From NCBI RefSeq assembly GCF_024055795.1, contig NZ_JAMXMY010000004.1, positions 248,001 to 312,000 of the forward strand: 64,000 nt of DNA, given 5' to 3'. The notes under the pieces are model-generated. The model was not told the origin of the DNA and did no database searches. It worked only from the letters and a program-made list of their open reading frames with translations. The translations under genes were made by a program, and so were the position numbers. The DNA is from Actinoallomurus purpureus (GTDB taxonomy: Bacteria > Actinomycetota > Actinomycetes > Streptosporangiales > Streptosporangiaceae). How positions within the stretch are numbered: position 1 is the stretch's first letter; every line of letters begins with the position of its first letter. Of this stretch, positions 8,460 to 17,466 are shown one piece after another.

Positions 8460-8999
8460 TCAGCTGTCCAGCAGGGCGTGAAGCTCTGCGAGGATCTGTT
8501 CCCAGGGTGGCATGCGGGCATGCGGCGGCGCTGCCGGATCGAACAGCACCCGGACCCCCATCGACCGCAGCGCATCGACATTCGCCTTGAACGCGACATG
8601 ACGGGCGAGGGCGTCTTTCAGCAGCGGAGCAGCGACGATCGGGACGCCGAAGCCGGTCAACTCGCACAGCAGTCCGACGGCGAAGGTGTCGGCGATTCCG
8701 CTCGCCCATTTGTTGATCGTGTTGAACGTCGCAGGGGCAACGATCACTGCGTCGGCGGGAGGCAACTCGTTGGGCTCACCCGGCATCCGATACTCGCTGC
8801 GCACGGGCTCACCGGTCAGCGCGGCCAGCCGGTCGGCGTCGACGAACCGCCGTCCCATCGGCGAGGTGATCACGCACACGCACCAATCCGCCTCTTGAGC
8901 CAGCCGCACCATCGTCTCGACGTCGGCGGCGGCGGGCGCGGCGCAGACGACGACGTACAGCACCCGCCGTCCACGACCATCCGCCACGTCGCCGACCAT
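8460..8999 (-). CDS. Flavoprotein family protein (HFCD-like)
   Basis: A 179-residue flavoprotein resembling the homo-oligomeric flavin-containing Cys decarboxylase family. The N-terminal strand-helix is VLYVVVCAAPAA, and the flavin/substrate motif is VIVAPATFNTINKWASGIAD followed by hydrophobic helices. Members bind FMN and usually decarboxylate cysteine-like groups, but small stand-alone copies next to XRE regulators have no assigned reaction. ATG 8999 follows GGGAG by five bases. It sits 22 bp upstream of the XRE-TPR gene, so the two probably form one unit. Confidence 0.82.
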   Translation of the reverse strand: MVGDVADGRGRRVLYVVVCAAPAAADVETMVRLAQEADWCVCVITSPMGRRFVDADRLAALTGEPVRSEYRMPGEPNELPPADAVIVAPATFNTINKWASGIADTFAVGLLCELTGFGVPIVAAPLLKDALARHVAFKANVDALRSMGVRVLFDPAAPPHARMPPWEQILAELHALLDS

Positions 9000-9197
9000 A
9001 GCGCTCCCGCAGCGCACGGCAACGGGTTGCCTTCTGAACGTTTCGATGAGAATCAAATTTGTTGAACGTCATTAAAAGTGCTCAGAAGACACGGCCGGCC
9101 CGGCGGAGGCGAGCACCCAGAGTGCAGGCGTCTCTCCGGTGTCGCCGGCCTTAGCGGCCTAGGGTGGCCGCCCGGTGAGACTCGACCCGTTCCCCAC

Positions 9198-10151
9198 TCA
9201 GGGAACCGAACGGTCCAGCTGGCCGCGGCGCCAGATCGAGGGGCTGGCGCGGTGGGTGCGCTTGAACGCGACACTGAAGGCGAAGGGATCCTCGTACCCG
9301 ACCGTGCGGGCAACGGCCGCGACGGTCGCGTCGGTGTCACGCAGCAGGTCCGCCGCCACGGTCATCCGCCAGCCCGTGAGGTAGGTGAGCGGGGGCTCGC
9401 CGACCAGGCCGGTGAAGCGTGCGGCGAAAGCGGCGCGGGACATGCCGACCTCGCCGGCCAGCGCGGCGACCGTCCAGCGGTGGGCGGGGTCCTCGTGCAG
9501 GAGACGCAGCGCCTCGCCGATGGCGGGATCGGCCAGTGCCCCATACCAGGCGGGCGGCGTCGCATCCGGTCTGGCGCACCATGCTCGCAACGCCACCACG
9601 AGCACGAGGTCCAGCAGCCGGTCGAGGACGGCGTCCTGGCCGGGTTCGTCGCAGGCGACCTCGACGGCGAGCAGGTCCAGCGCCGCCCGGGTTCGCGGCC
9701 CGGCGGGCACGACCGCCAACGGCGGGAGCATTTCCATGAGGCGGTCGCCCACGTCGCCGCGGAGTTCGTACGCCCCCCGGAGCATGATCGTGGCTCCGGG
9801 GAGACCGTCGCCGTAGGTACGGGGGGCCAGACTCCGGTGGGCTCCCGCCGGGACCTCGCCCCCGCCTACGACGTATTTCCTTCCCTCGCGGATGACCATC
9901 TGGGGTGGGGTGCCCGGGCCATCGGCGATCGTGTACGAACCGGCCCCGCTGATGAGGGCGATGTCGCCCGCGGCGAGATGTACGGGCTCACCATCGTCGA
10001 GCCGAATCGACGCGTGGCCGCCGAGAGTGGCCACGACCGTGAGCGGAGGAGCATCGGCGAACGTCAGCGACCACGGTGGACGCTGGATCATCTGCCTGAC
10101 CAGCGCGTTCCTGGCGCGGGCACGGTGCAGCAGATCGCTCAGGACGTCCAT
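9198..10151 (-). CDS. AraC-family transcriptional regulator with cupin domain
   Basis: A 317-residue regulator. The N-terminal two thirds form a cupin-type sensor (HASIRLDDGEPVHLAAGDIALI). The C-terminal 100 residues are an AraC DNA-binding domain with two helix-turn-helix motifs: WTVAALAGEVGMSRAAFAARF, and then VAAVARTVGYEDPFAFSVAFKR. ATG 10151 gives the family N-terminus MDVLSDLL; a much longer in-frame extension would run antisense through the NmrA-like gene and is rejected. It is divergent from that gene across an 84-bp gap and probably controls it. Confidence 0.9.
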   Translation of the reverse strand: MDVLSDLLHRARARNALVRQMIQRPPWSLTFADAPPLTVVATLGGHASIRLDDGEPVHLAAGDIALISGAGSYTIADGPGTPPQMVIREGRKYVVGGGEVPAGAHRSLAPRTYGDGLPGATIMLRGAYELRGDVGDRLMEMLPPLAVVPAGPRTRAALDLLAVEVACDEPGQDAVLDRLLDLVLVVALRAWCARPDATPPAWYGALADPAIGEALRLLHEDPAHRWTVAALAGEVGMSRAAFAARFTGLVGEPPLTYLTGWRMTVAADLLRDTDATVAAVARTVGYEDPFAFSVAFKRTHRASPSIWRRGQLDRSVP

Positions 10152-10235
10152 GGCCACACACGGTAGACGATCACAAATGCATCGCCGACGGTCTCCCATG
10201 GATCGTCTTCGAGGCCGTGGGGTTCGCTGGACGGC

Positions 10236-11069
10236 ATGAAGGACATCCTCATCCTCGGTGGCACCGGCAAGACCGGTCGCCGCATCACCCGGCGCCTCCG
10301 GGCCGCCGGCCGCCCGGTACGGGCGGCGTCCCGGACCGCCGGCGACGTCTCCTTCGACCTGGGCGACCCGACGACCTGGGCACCCGCGCTCGACGGCGTC
10401 ACCGCCGCCTACCTCATCGAGCCCGACCTGCAGGCGGCGAGCGCAGATCGCCAGGAGCGCATCCCCGGACTCGTGGCCGAGGCGGTTGCCGCAGGCGTGC
10501 GGCGGCTGGTGCTGCTGTCGGCCCCCGCCGCAGGCCAGGACGACCATCCCCTCCACGCCGCAGAGCAGGCCGTACGCGGGTCCGGCGTCGACTGGACCAT
10601 CGTGCGACCGGACTGGTTCGCGCAGAACTTCAGCGAGAGCCATTGGCTGCAGGGCATCCGCGCAGGAGCCCTGTCCCTGCCCACCGGGGACGGGCGTACG
10701 CCGTTCATCGACGCCGAGGACATCGCCGAGGTCGCCGCCTCGGCGCTGACCGAAGACCGGCACAGCGGCGAGGTCTACCTGCTCACCGGCCCACGGGCGA
10801 TCAGCTTCGGCGAGGCCGCCGACCTCATCGCAAAGGCCACCGGGCGCACGATCCGCCACGTCGACGTCGACCCCGAGGTCTTCGTCGAACATCAGGTCGC
10901 CGCGGGCGTCCCACCGGAGGTCGCGCGCCTGCTCACCGGCATTCTCGTGGGCATCCGCGACGGCCGTGGCGGCGCGGTCTCCGACGGCGTGGAACGGGCC
11001 CTCGGCCGGCCGCCCCGACCTTTCGAGGAGTACGTCGCCGAGACCGCCGCCGTGGGCCACTGGAACTGA
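10236..11069 (+). CDS. NmrA-like NAD(P)-binding protein (atypical short-chain dehydrogenase)
   Basis: A 277-residue Rossmann protein with the dinucleotide motif GGTGKTGR at residues 8-15. It has the strands and loops of NmrA/ergot-alkaloid-type reductases (AYLIEPD, RLVLLSAP, WTIVRPDWFAQNF, FIDAEDIAEVA). It lacks the Tyr-x3-Lys catalytic pair of classical dehydrogenases, so it may act as a redox sensor or quinone reductase. The AraC regulator is divergent, as is common for this pair, suggesting induction by an electrophile or quinone. A strong hairpin follows the stop. Confidence 0.85.
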   Translation: MKDILILGGTGKTGRRITRRLRAAGRPVRAASRTAGDVSFDLGDPTTWAPALDGVTAAYLIEPDLQAASADRQERIPGLVAEAVAAGVRRLVLLSAPAAGQDDHPLHAAEQAVRGSGVDWTIVRPDWFAQNFSESHWLQGIRAGALSLPTGDGRTPFIDAEDIAEVAASALTEDRHSGEVYLLTGPRAISFGEAADLIAKATGRTIRHVDVDPEVFVEHQVAAGVPPEVARLLTGILVGIRDGRGGAVSDGVERALGRPPRPFEEYVAETAAVGHWN

Positions 11070-11086
11070 CCGGGCATCGACCCGTC

Positions 11087-11114
11087 GCCGGGCACCATGG
11101 CCGTGGTGCCCGGC
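11087..11114 (+). terminator. Strong hairpin terminator after the NmrA-like gene
   Basis: A perfect 11-bp inverted repeat, GCCGGGCACCA / TGGTGCCCGGC with a 6-nt loop, begins 18 bp after the stop. No T-run follows. Stem strength and position support a terminator. Confidence 0.65.
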
Positions 11115-11193
11115 GGCCTCCCCACGTCCGCCTGAAGACCTCGCACCGGCTGATCACCCAGGTCAGGCGACCGACGCGCCGGGGACTTCATTT

Positions 11194-11224
11194 TTGCGCG
11201 CGGGGCGTTGGGAACATCTATAGT
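11194..11224 (+). promoter_or_regulatory. Promoter for a leaderless transcript
   Basis: TATAGT at 11219-11224 ends seven bases before ATG 11232, with TTGCGC at 11194-11199 as a weak -35 (19-bp spacer). This spacing places the transcription start at the start codon. There is no Shine-Dalgarno. It would drive the two-gene unit that follows. Confidence 0.55.
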
Positions 11225-11231
11225 CCAACGC

Positions 11232-11918
11232 ATGTCGGAGGATCGGGAAGCGTGGGGCACGCTGCTGGAGGCCGGGTTCCTGCACGCGCTGCGTGAGGCG
11301 CACACGGAGGCGACGCTCGCCGTGTTCGGCTCGATGAGCCGGGCGGCCGGGTTCAAGGAGCGGTCGTTCGGCACCGGCGCGTTCGACGTGCTGGAGACCC
11401 AGCTCGACCGGGTCTTCCGCGTGGGCGAGGCCGCGGCGGACGCCGACGACGATCCGCTCGCGGCGATGGTCACCCGACACGACCTGAACGGCTCACCGGG
11501 CTGGCGGTACGGCCGCTACCGGATCCTGCTGAAGCGGCATGAGTTCGGCGCGGCGCGGGCCATCCGGTGGGACCGCGACAGCCCCACCAAGCAGGCGGTC
11601 GCGCGGCAGGAGTTCCCCGACGACCCGCAGCTCGTGCTGGACTTCGGCCTCGGGCCCGTACGCGACACGGACGACGTCGTGACGCTGGTCCTCGCGCACA
11701 GCGCGACCGAGGAGCCGCTGGAGATGGAGCTGTTCCTGGGCCGTCCCCGCCTGAACGCCGACGGCGGCCCGGCCTGGCACTGGCTCCGGCAGCTGACCGA
11801 CGACGCCCTCGGCGTCGATCGTCGCCGTAGGCTCGTCGAGTCCACGCCGCCCCTGTGGGCCGACGACGAGGCCGACGTCCCCATGCGGCTCCACCGGCGG
11901 CGTGCGGCCGGCGGATGA
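11232..11918 (+). CDS. Hypothetical protein, partner of an XRE-ImmA/IrrE protease
   Basis: A 228-residue soluble protein of no recognised family. Visible elements are an N-terminal helix (WGTLLEAGFLHALREAH), GAFDVLETQLDRVF, and a central beta-rich part with GWRYGRYRILLKRHEF and LVLDFGLGPV. ATG 11232 is used because a -10 box ends seven bases upstream. The stop overlaps the start of the XRE-ImmA/IrrE gene by four bases (ATGA), so the two are translationally coupled. XRE-ImmA proteins often pair with a small partner as toxin-antitoxin or phage-control modules; whether this protein is a toxin or a substrate is not shown. Confidence 0.7.
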   Translation: MSEDREAWGTLLEAGFLHALREAHTEATLAVFGSMSRAAGFKERSFGTGAFDVLETQLDRVFRVGEAAADADDDPLAAMVTRHDLNGSPGWRYGRYRILLKRHEFGAARAIRWDRDSPTKQAVARQEFPDDPQLVLDFGLGPVRDTDDVVTLVLAHSATEEPLEMELFLGRPRLNADGGPAWHWLRQLTDDALGVDRRRRLVESTPPLWADDEADVPMRLHRRRAAGG

Positions 11919-13033
11919 ACGACCGCACCACCGACGAGCGTTCCGAACACACCGCCCGGCGGCTCGCCGAGGCACGGCTGCTGTTCGACGCCGACCGGCT
12001 GACGCTGGCGCGGCGTCTGCGCGGCATGCGCAAGAACCAGCTGGCCCAGGTCGTGGGGACGACTCCCACCGCCATCGGCCAGTACGAGGCCGGCGTGCAC
12101 CGGCCGTCGGAGAAGACGCTGTCGCGGCTGGCGTTCGCGCTCGGGGTGCCGGTCGAGTTCTTCCGCGCCGGACGTGGCGCCGTGTCCCTGGACACCGCGC
12201 ACTTCCGGTCGCTGCGGTCCACGACCCAGATCGAACGCGACCAGGCGCTCGCCCACGGCCGGATCGCGGCCGACATCGTGACCGCCCTGGAGGAGCTCGT
12301 CGAGCTGCCCCACGCGGAGCTGCCCGAACGGCCGGTGTCTCCCGAGGAGATCGCCGGGCCCGGCCCGGTCGAGGCCGCCCGGCTGGCGCGCGCGTCGATG
12401 GTGGGCGACACGGGCCCCATCCCGCACCTGGTACGGCTGTTGGAGAAGCACGGCGTGATCGTGCTGGTCCTTCCTCCGTCCACCGAGCGGGTCGACGCGT
12501 TCAGCATCGGTGCCCACCCGCGCCCGATGGTGCTGTTCAATCCGGCCAAGGGCGACTACTGGCGCAACCGGTTCGACGGCGCGCATGAGCTCGGGCACCT
12601 GGTCATGCACGCCGACGCCGAGCCGGGCAGCAAGATCATTGAAGATCAGGCCCACCGGTTCGCGGCCGAGTTCCTCATGCCCGAGGTGGTCATCGCCCAC
12701 CAGCTCCCCAGCACCGCCGACTGGGCGCACCTCGCCGAGCTCAAGTCGACGTGGGGCGTCAGCATGGCGGCGCTGCTCTACCGCGCACGCTCTCTCGGGA
12801 TCATGAAGGAGAGCACGTACCGGAACGCGATGAGCGTCATGAGTGCCCGCGGCTGGCGGCGCAACGAGCCCGGACCGGGCAGGCCGCTCGAACGCCCCAC
12901 CATGCTCACCAGGGCGATCGAACTCGTCGCCGACTCCGGCACCGGCCGTGACGAGCTCGCCGACCGCGCCGGCGTCACCCGCGCCGACCTCGACCTCCTC
13001 GTCCCCCGCCGCGACCTCCCCGCGGTGGGCTGA
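11915..13033 (+). CDS. XRE regulator fused to ImmA/IrrE metallopeptidase
   Basis: A 372-residue two-domain protein. An XRE helix-turn-helix covers about residues 28-82 (KNQLAQVVGTTPTAIGQYEAG). An ImmA/IrrE (COG2856) zinc peptidase follows, with HELGH at 224-228 and the downstream FAAEFLMP motif that carries the third zinc-ligand region. This family cleaves repressors or regulators upon stress. The final 60 residues add a possible second small helix-turn-helix (GRDELADRAGVTRADLDLL). The start at 11915 overlaps the upstream stop; a longer in-frame extension is unlikely. Zinc-binding residues are intact. Confidence 0.88.
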   Translation: MNDRTTDERSEHTARRLAEARLLFDADRLTLARRLRGMRKNQLAQVVGTTPTAIGQYEAGVHRPSEKTLSRLAFALGVPVEFFRAGRGAVSLDTAHFRSLRSTTQIERDQALAHGRIAADIVTALEELVELPHAELPERPVSPEEIAGPGPVEAARLARASMVGDTGPIPHLVRLLEKHGVIVLVLPPSTERVDAFSIGAHPRPMVLFNPAKGDYWRNRFDGAHELGHLVMHADAEPGSKIIEDQAHRFAAEFLMPEVVIAHQLPSTADWAHLAELKSTWGVSMAALLYRARSLGIMKESTYRNAMSVMSARGWRRNEPGPGRPLERPTMLTRAIELVADSGTGRDELADRAGVTRADLDLLVPRRDLPAVG

Positions 13034-13110
13034 CCCGGACGCCCGCCGTAACGATCAACGATGGCGTACGGTCGGACGCGTCGGTGGTCCGATCGATCCC
13101 GGGAGGTTCG

Positions 13111-13512
13111 ATGTTCCGGCCAATGCTCCCCCTCATGGTGCTCGCCTGCGCCGGCGGGCTTGTGGCCTGCGGCGGCAACGCCCACCCGCCTCGGCGGCAC
13201 ACCGTCTCCCCCGCCTCGATCGCGTCGGCACCGGCCGCTCTCTGTCCGTCGGCCGCGCAGGTCATCACGGTCCTGCAGGCGGAGACGAACCCGGAGAAGT
13301 ACCGCGTGACCGGCCCGATCGTGTGCGACCACGGCTGGGCGACCGCTCATGTCCAACTCACCACTGTGACGTCCGATCCGACGCGGGTGGTGCTGCATTA
13401 CAACGACGGCGCATGGCGTGGGATCACTTACGGTATGGACCACCTGTGTGCCGCGTCGGACATGCACGCGGCCCCGGCCGCCATCAAGAAGGCCCTCGGC
13501 ATCTACTGCTGA
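13111..13512 (+). CDS. Small putative lipoprotein (133 aa)
   Basis: ATG 13111 follows GGGAGG by four bases. The signal peptide MFRPMLPLMVLACAGG ends in the lipobox LVAC, predicting a lipid-anchored extracytoplasmic protein. The mature part has four cysteines that could form disulfides (CPSA, VCDHGW, HLCAA and the C-terminal cysteine) and a beta-rich body (VTGPIVCDHGWATAHVQL, VVLHYNDG). The family is not recognised. Confidence 0.72.
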   Translation: MFRPMLPLMVLACAGGLVACGGNAHPPRRHTVSPASIASAPAALCPSAAQVITVLQAETNPEKYRVTGPIVCDHGWATAHVQLTTVTSDPTRVVLHYNDGAWRGITYGMDHLCAASDMHAAPAAIKKALGIYC

Positions 13513-13558
13513 TGCTCTGGCCGGTAAGGTCCGCCGGGTTGCTGATCACGTCCCAACA

Positions 13559-14086
13559 TCACCGGCGGATCCGATACAGCACACTCTGGCGCAGCGGCCC
13601 TTCGGGCGCGGTGGGGTCGTCGAAGTCATCGGCGGAGTCTCGGGTCATGCCGATCCGGCGCATCACTGCTTGGGAACGGAGGTTGGTGGCGGTCGTCACC
13701 GCGAGGATCTCGGGAAGTTCGAGGGTCTCGAACCCGAAGGCCAAGCCGGCCAGGGCCGCCTCGGTCGCGTAGCCGTGGCCCCAAGCCGCGCGGGCGAGCC
13801 GCCAGCCGATCTCCACCCCGGTGAACGGCATGTCGTCATCCACCTGGTCCAGGCCCGCGAAGCCGATGAACTCGCCGGTGGCCAGCACTTCGACCGCCCA
13901 CCACCCGTAGCCCCGCTCGCCGAATTCGGCCTGGAAACGTGCCACTGAGGCGTCGCTCTGTTCACGGGTGAGCAGGTCGCCCAGATGCTCCCGAACCTCG
14001 GGATCGGCGTTCATCGCCGCCCACGGCTCAAGGTCGGAGTCCCGCCATGGACGGAGCAGGAGGCGATCCGTACGCAGTTCAGCCAT
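13559..14086 (-). CDS. GNAT-family N-acetyltransferase (RimJ/RimL-like)
   Basis: A 175-residue acetyltransferase that should transfer acetyl from acetyl-CoA to an amine, perhaps a ribosomal-protein N-terminus or a small molecule. N-terminal TDRLLLRPW is typical of the RimJ/RimL branch. The acetyl-CoA loop is seen in ARAAWGHGYATEA, and the later strand-helix in AVTTATNLRSQAVMRRIGM. ATG 14086 begins the conserved N-terminus. It is convergent with the small lipoprotein gene and 60 bp upstream of nothing on its own strand. Confidence 0.85.
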   Translation of the reverse strand: MAELRTDRLLLRPWRDSDLEPWAAMNADPEVREHLGDLLTREQSDASVARFQAEFGERGYGWWAVEVLATGEFIGFAGLDQVDDDMPFTGVEIGWRLARAAWGHGYATEAALAGLAFGFETLELPEILAVTTATNLRSQAVMRRIGMTRDSADDFDDPTAPEGPLRQSVLYRIRR

Positions 14087-14146
14087 GCTGCCGAGCCAAC
14101 AGGGTCCCCATCCGGTGGGACAAACCATTTTCCTCGGGGCCATCAC

Positions 14147-16636
14147 TTACTCCCGGGAGCCGATGACGTCGGCGGGGCGGGCGGCGAGGGCGAGGCGGGC
14201 GGGCAGGACGGTCGCGATCAGCGCGAGTGCCGAGGCCGTCCCGATGACGGCCAGGAACGTGACCGGCGGGACGTACGGCGCCGCGGACCCGACCATGCCG
14301 GCGGCGAAGGCCGTCAGCGTGACCAGGGCGACGACGGTGCCGAGGATCACGGCCGTCGACACGACCGCCAGCGTCTCCCAGCGGAGCATCCGCATGACCT
14401 GCCGTCGCGTGGTACCGACGAGCCGCAGCAGGGCGAACTCACGGGTCCGGTCGGCGGTGGCCATGGCGAGGGTGTTCACGACCGCGATGCCGGTGAAGGC
14501 GATGATCAGCCCCATGGCGACGTAGTTCACCTCGGCGTTCGCCGCGGCCCTGTTCTTCGTCACGGTGGCCTGGTCGAGGACGGCGACGCCGGGGTACGGC
14601 CGGACCGCCGACCGGAGGGCGTCCGCCGCGGCCGGACCGGCGACCAGCACCGCGTCGGCGCGGGGGTCGTCGACGTGGGCGGCGAGCAGGTCGTGGGCGA
14701 CGGTCAGGTCGCCGAAGCCGAGGCCACGGCCGTACACCGCGACGACGCGGGGCGCGAACGGAGTGCCGTCGCCGAGCGTCATGCGGACCTGGCCGCCGAC
14801 GCGCACGCCGAGCCGGGCGGCGGCGGTCTCGCTGACCGCGATGGTGCCGGCGTCCAGCCCGTTCAGTGAGCCGGACCGTACGTCGAGGTCCATGGTGCGG
14901 GCGAGCCCGGCGGGCGTGACGCCCTGGACGCCGTAGTTCTCCAGGCCGACGCGTACGGTGCTGTGCACGACCTCGGTGACGGTCGTGACGCCTCGGGTGC
15001 GCCGGAACGCGTCGGCGGCCGCGGTGGGCACCTTCGGGCCGAGCACGTGGGCGGCGATGGTGCCCGTGTTCGCCTGCGCGGTGGCGGCGTGGCCCATGGT
15101 CGTCTGCGCGAACAGGATCGTGCACGTCAGGCCCACCATGAGGGTGAGCGGGGCGATGACCGAGCCGACCAGGCGCGAGCGGCTCCGCAGATTGGCGGCG
15201 GCGAGATGGCCGCCGATCGGGGACGTCCGCAGGGGCGGGCCCAGCAGCGCGGCGGCGACGCGGGCGATGACGGGGGCGAGCAGGGCGACGGCGACGGTCC
15301 ACACGATGGCGGTGAGCATGGTGACCGGGCTGGAGGCCGCCTCCGTCCGCAGCGACGACAGGACGAGCGTGAGCACGACGCCGCCGGTGAGGAACGCCAG
15401 GCCCGCCAGGATGCGGGACAGTCCGGTACGGGGCCGGCTCAGCGCGGCCTCGCCGAGCGCCTCCACGGGCCGAATCCGCGCCGAGCGGCGGGCGGACAGG
15501 CGGGCCGCCGCCCAGGCCGCCGCGAGGGCGGCGAGCACGGCCGCGAACAGCGGGAAGGGACTGAGCACGAGGTCCAGCGTCGGCGGCAGGGCACCGAGGG
15601 AACGGAAGCGGTCGCGCAGCCAGAAGCCCAGGAGGGGACCGGCGGCCGCGCCGAGCGCACCGGCGCCGAGGCTGACGATCAGTGCCTCGCGGCCGATCAT
15701 CCGGCGGATCTGGCGCGGCGTCGCGGCGACGGCGCGCAGCAGGGCGATCTCCCGCTCGCGCTGCTGGATGGACAGGGCGAAGGTGCCGGCGACGACGAGG
15801 ATCGCGACGAGCAGCGCGGTGCCGCCGAGCGCACCGCCCATGCTGATGAGTTTGATGCGGGCCTTCTCCGCGTCCCAGAACTCGGTCGGCCCGCGGTCGG
15901 TGCCGGTGTGCACGGTCGCGGACGTCCCCCGCAGGGCCGCGGTGACCCGGTCCGCGACGTCCCGATCACCGGCCGCCGGGAACACGCCGATCGCGCTGAC
16001 CGCGCCAGGCCGCCCGGCGAGCCGCCGTGCCTGCGCGGTCGAGAAGAAGAGCGCCGTCTGGTGTGGGAGGGCCTCGCGGGTGACGCCGGCGACCCGGTAG
16101 GCACTCGTCGTGGCGGCGGACGCGATGGTCACCCGCGCGCCCAGGCCGAGCCGCGCGGCACGGGCGGTGGCGGCGTCGATCACCACCTCGTCGGCGGCGG
16201 ACGGCGGACGGCCGGCCCGCAGGGTGAAGGGCGTCAGCGCGGCGGACTCCCAGCCGTGCCCCAGCGATCCGGCCGCAGTGGCTCCGGGGATCTCCGCGGG
16301 GAAGGTGACCTCCGTGACCACCGAGGTCACGCCCGGTACGGAGCGGAGCCGATCCGCCGTGGAGGCCGGCAGCCAGGCGCGCTCGGCCATCGTCTTGGCC
16401 TTGTGCTTGACCTTGCCCTTCTTGATCTTGTCCTGGTGGACGTACTGGTCACCGGTGACGAGGACGGGCGCGCCGGCGTACCGCTCGGGGGCGATGGTGC
16501 CGCGCAGTCCCGTCTCCAGCAGGATGCCGCAGGCGCACACGAGGGCGGCGGCGCAGAACAGCGCAAGGAACGCGCCGGCGAACCCGGCCTTGCGGTGCCG
16601 CAGGGTGTTCAGGACCAGTCCGAGCATCAGTTCCAC
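14147..16636 (-). CDS. FtsX-like ABC transporter permease (large, two FtsX domains)
   Basis: An 829-residue membrane protein of the MacB/FtsX type. An N-terminal membrane segment (about 15-40) is followed by an extracytoplasmic domain to about 250, a first FtsX core of three segments (about 270-390), a central pair (about 405-470), a second anchored segment with its extracytoplasmic domain, and a final FtsX core (about 680-820). Such permeases do not pump through the membrane but drive mechanotransmission or resistance to lipids and peptides. It overlaps its ATPase gene by ten bases. The regulator/kinase pair immediately to its right probably controls it. Confidence 0.88.
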   Translation of the reverse strand: MELMLGLVLNTLRHRKAGFAGAFLALFCAAALVCACGILLETGLRGTIAPERYAGAPVLVTGDQYVHQDKIKKGKVKHKAKTMAERAWLPASTADRLRSVPGVTSVVTEVTFPAEIPGATAAGSLGHGWESAALTPFTLRAGRPPSAADEVVIDAATARAARLGLGARVTIASAATTSAYRVAGVTREALPHQTALFFSTAQARRLAGRPGAVSAIGVFPAAGDRDVADRVTAALRGTSATVHTGTDRGPTEFWDAEKARIKLISMGGALGGTALLVAILVVAGTFALSIQQREREIALLRAVAATPRQIRRMIGREALIVSLGAGALGAAAGPLLGFWLRDRFRSLGALPPTLDLVLSPFPLFAAVLAALAAAWAAARLSARRSARIRPVEALGEAALSRPRTGLSRILAGLAFLTGGVVLTLVLSSLRTEAASSPVTMLTAIVWTVAVALLAPVIARVAAALLGPPLRTSPIGGHLAAANLRSRSRLVGSVIAPLTLMVGLTCTILFAQTTMGHAATAQANTGTIAAHVLGPKVPTAAADAFRRTRGVTTVTEVVHSTVRVGLENYGVQGVTPAGLARTMDLDVRSGSLNGLDAGTIAVSETAAARLGVRVGGQVRMTLGDGTPFAPRVVAVYGRGLGFGDLTVAHDLLAAHVDDPRADAVLVAGPAAADALRSAVRPYPGVAVLDQATVTKNRAAANAEVNYVAMGLIIAFTGIAVVNTLAMATADRTREFALLRLVGTTRRQVMRMLRWETLAVVSTAVILGTVVALVTLTAFAAGMVGSAAPYVPPVTFLAVIGTASALALIATVLPARLALAARPADVIGSRE

Positions 16637-17358
16637 GCTCCAAGCCGGGTCATGCGGGCGGCGACCTTGTCACTCGTGGGGGCGTCCATCGCGTCGGCGA
16701 TGCGGCCGTCGGCGAGGAACAGCACGGTGTCGGCGTACGACGCGGCGACCGGGTCGTGGGTGACCATGACGACGGTCTGTCCCATGCCGTCCACCGTCTC
16801 GCGCAGCAGGGCGAGCACCTCGCGGGCGGTCATCGTGTCGAGCGCCCCGGTGGGCTCGTCCCCGAAGACGACCTCCGGCCGGGTCACGAGGGCACGCGCG
16901 ATCGCCACGCGCTGCTGCTGTCCGCCGGACAGCTGGGCCGGCCGGTGCCCGACGCGCTCCGCCAGCCCGACCCGCGCGACGATCTCCGTCAGCCACGCGC
17001 GGTCCGCCTTCGTACGGGACAGCCGCAGCGGAAGGGTGATGTTCTGCTCCACCGTCAGCGACGAGACGAGGTTGAACGCCTGGAACACGAACCCGACCCG
17101 CCGGCGCCGCAGCTCCGTCAGCCGTGTCTCGTTCATCCCCGACAGCTCGGTCCCGCCGAGCCGTACGGTGCCGGACGTCGGGGTGTCCAGCCCGGCGGCG
17201 CAGTGCAGGAACGTGCTCTTGCCCGACCCGGACGGCCCCATCACCGCCGTGAACCGGCCGCGCGGAATGCCGACCGACACCTCCCGGAGCGCGGCGACCG
17301 CGCTCCTGCCCTTCCCGTACACCTTGCTCACCGCGTTCATCATCACGACGTCATCCAT
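16627..17358 (-). CDS. MacB-type ABC transporter ATP-binding protein
   Basis: A 243-residue ATPase with Walker A GPSGSGKST, Q-loop VFQAFNL, signature LSGGQQQR, Walker B VVFGDEPTGALD and switch histidine in VTHDP. This is the LolD/MacB subfamily, the usual partner of FtsX-like permeases. ATG 17358 begins MDDVVMMNAVSKVYG; the A-loop tyrosine is in KVYG. It is the first gene of a two-gene operon read leftward, and a divergent response regulator starts 108 bp away. Confidence 0.92.
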   Translation of the reverse strand: MDDVVMMNAVSKVYGKGRSAVAALREVSVGIPRGRFTAVMGPSGSGKSTFLHCAAGLDTPTSGTVRLGGTELSGMNETRLTELRRRRVGFVFQAFNLVSSLTVEQNITLPLRLSRTKADRAWLTEIVARVGLAERVGHRPAQLSGGQQQRVAIARALVTRPEVVFGDEPTGALDTMTAREVLALLRETVDGMGQTVVMVTHDPVAASYADTVLFLADGRIADAMDAPTSDKVAARMTRLGAWN

Positions 17359-17466
17359 GCCGACAAGTCTCGTGAGCTGGGGTTTTCCGGGCCAGAGACG
17401 TGATCACGAGCCAACCGTGATCTCGTCATGGTCAGGCCCGTGACGGGTCCTGGTACACATGACCCT

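Noticed and set aside
10152-11060. Upstream extension of the AraC-family gene
   Set aside because: The extension is antisense to the NmrA-like gene and has no domain; the conserved N-terminus begins at 10151.
14963-17443. Long plus-strand open frame of over 800 codons
   Set aside because: It runs antisense through the FtsX permease and its ATPase, with low-complexity Arg/Gly/Gln composition. In high-GC DNA such frames arise from codon bias on the opposite strand.
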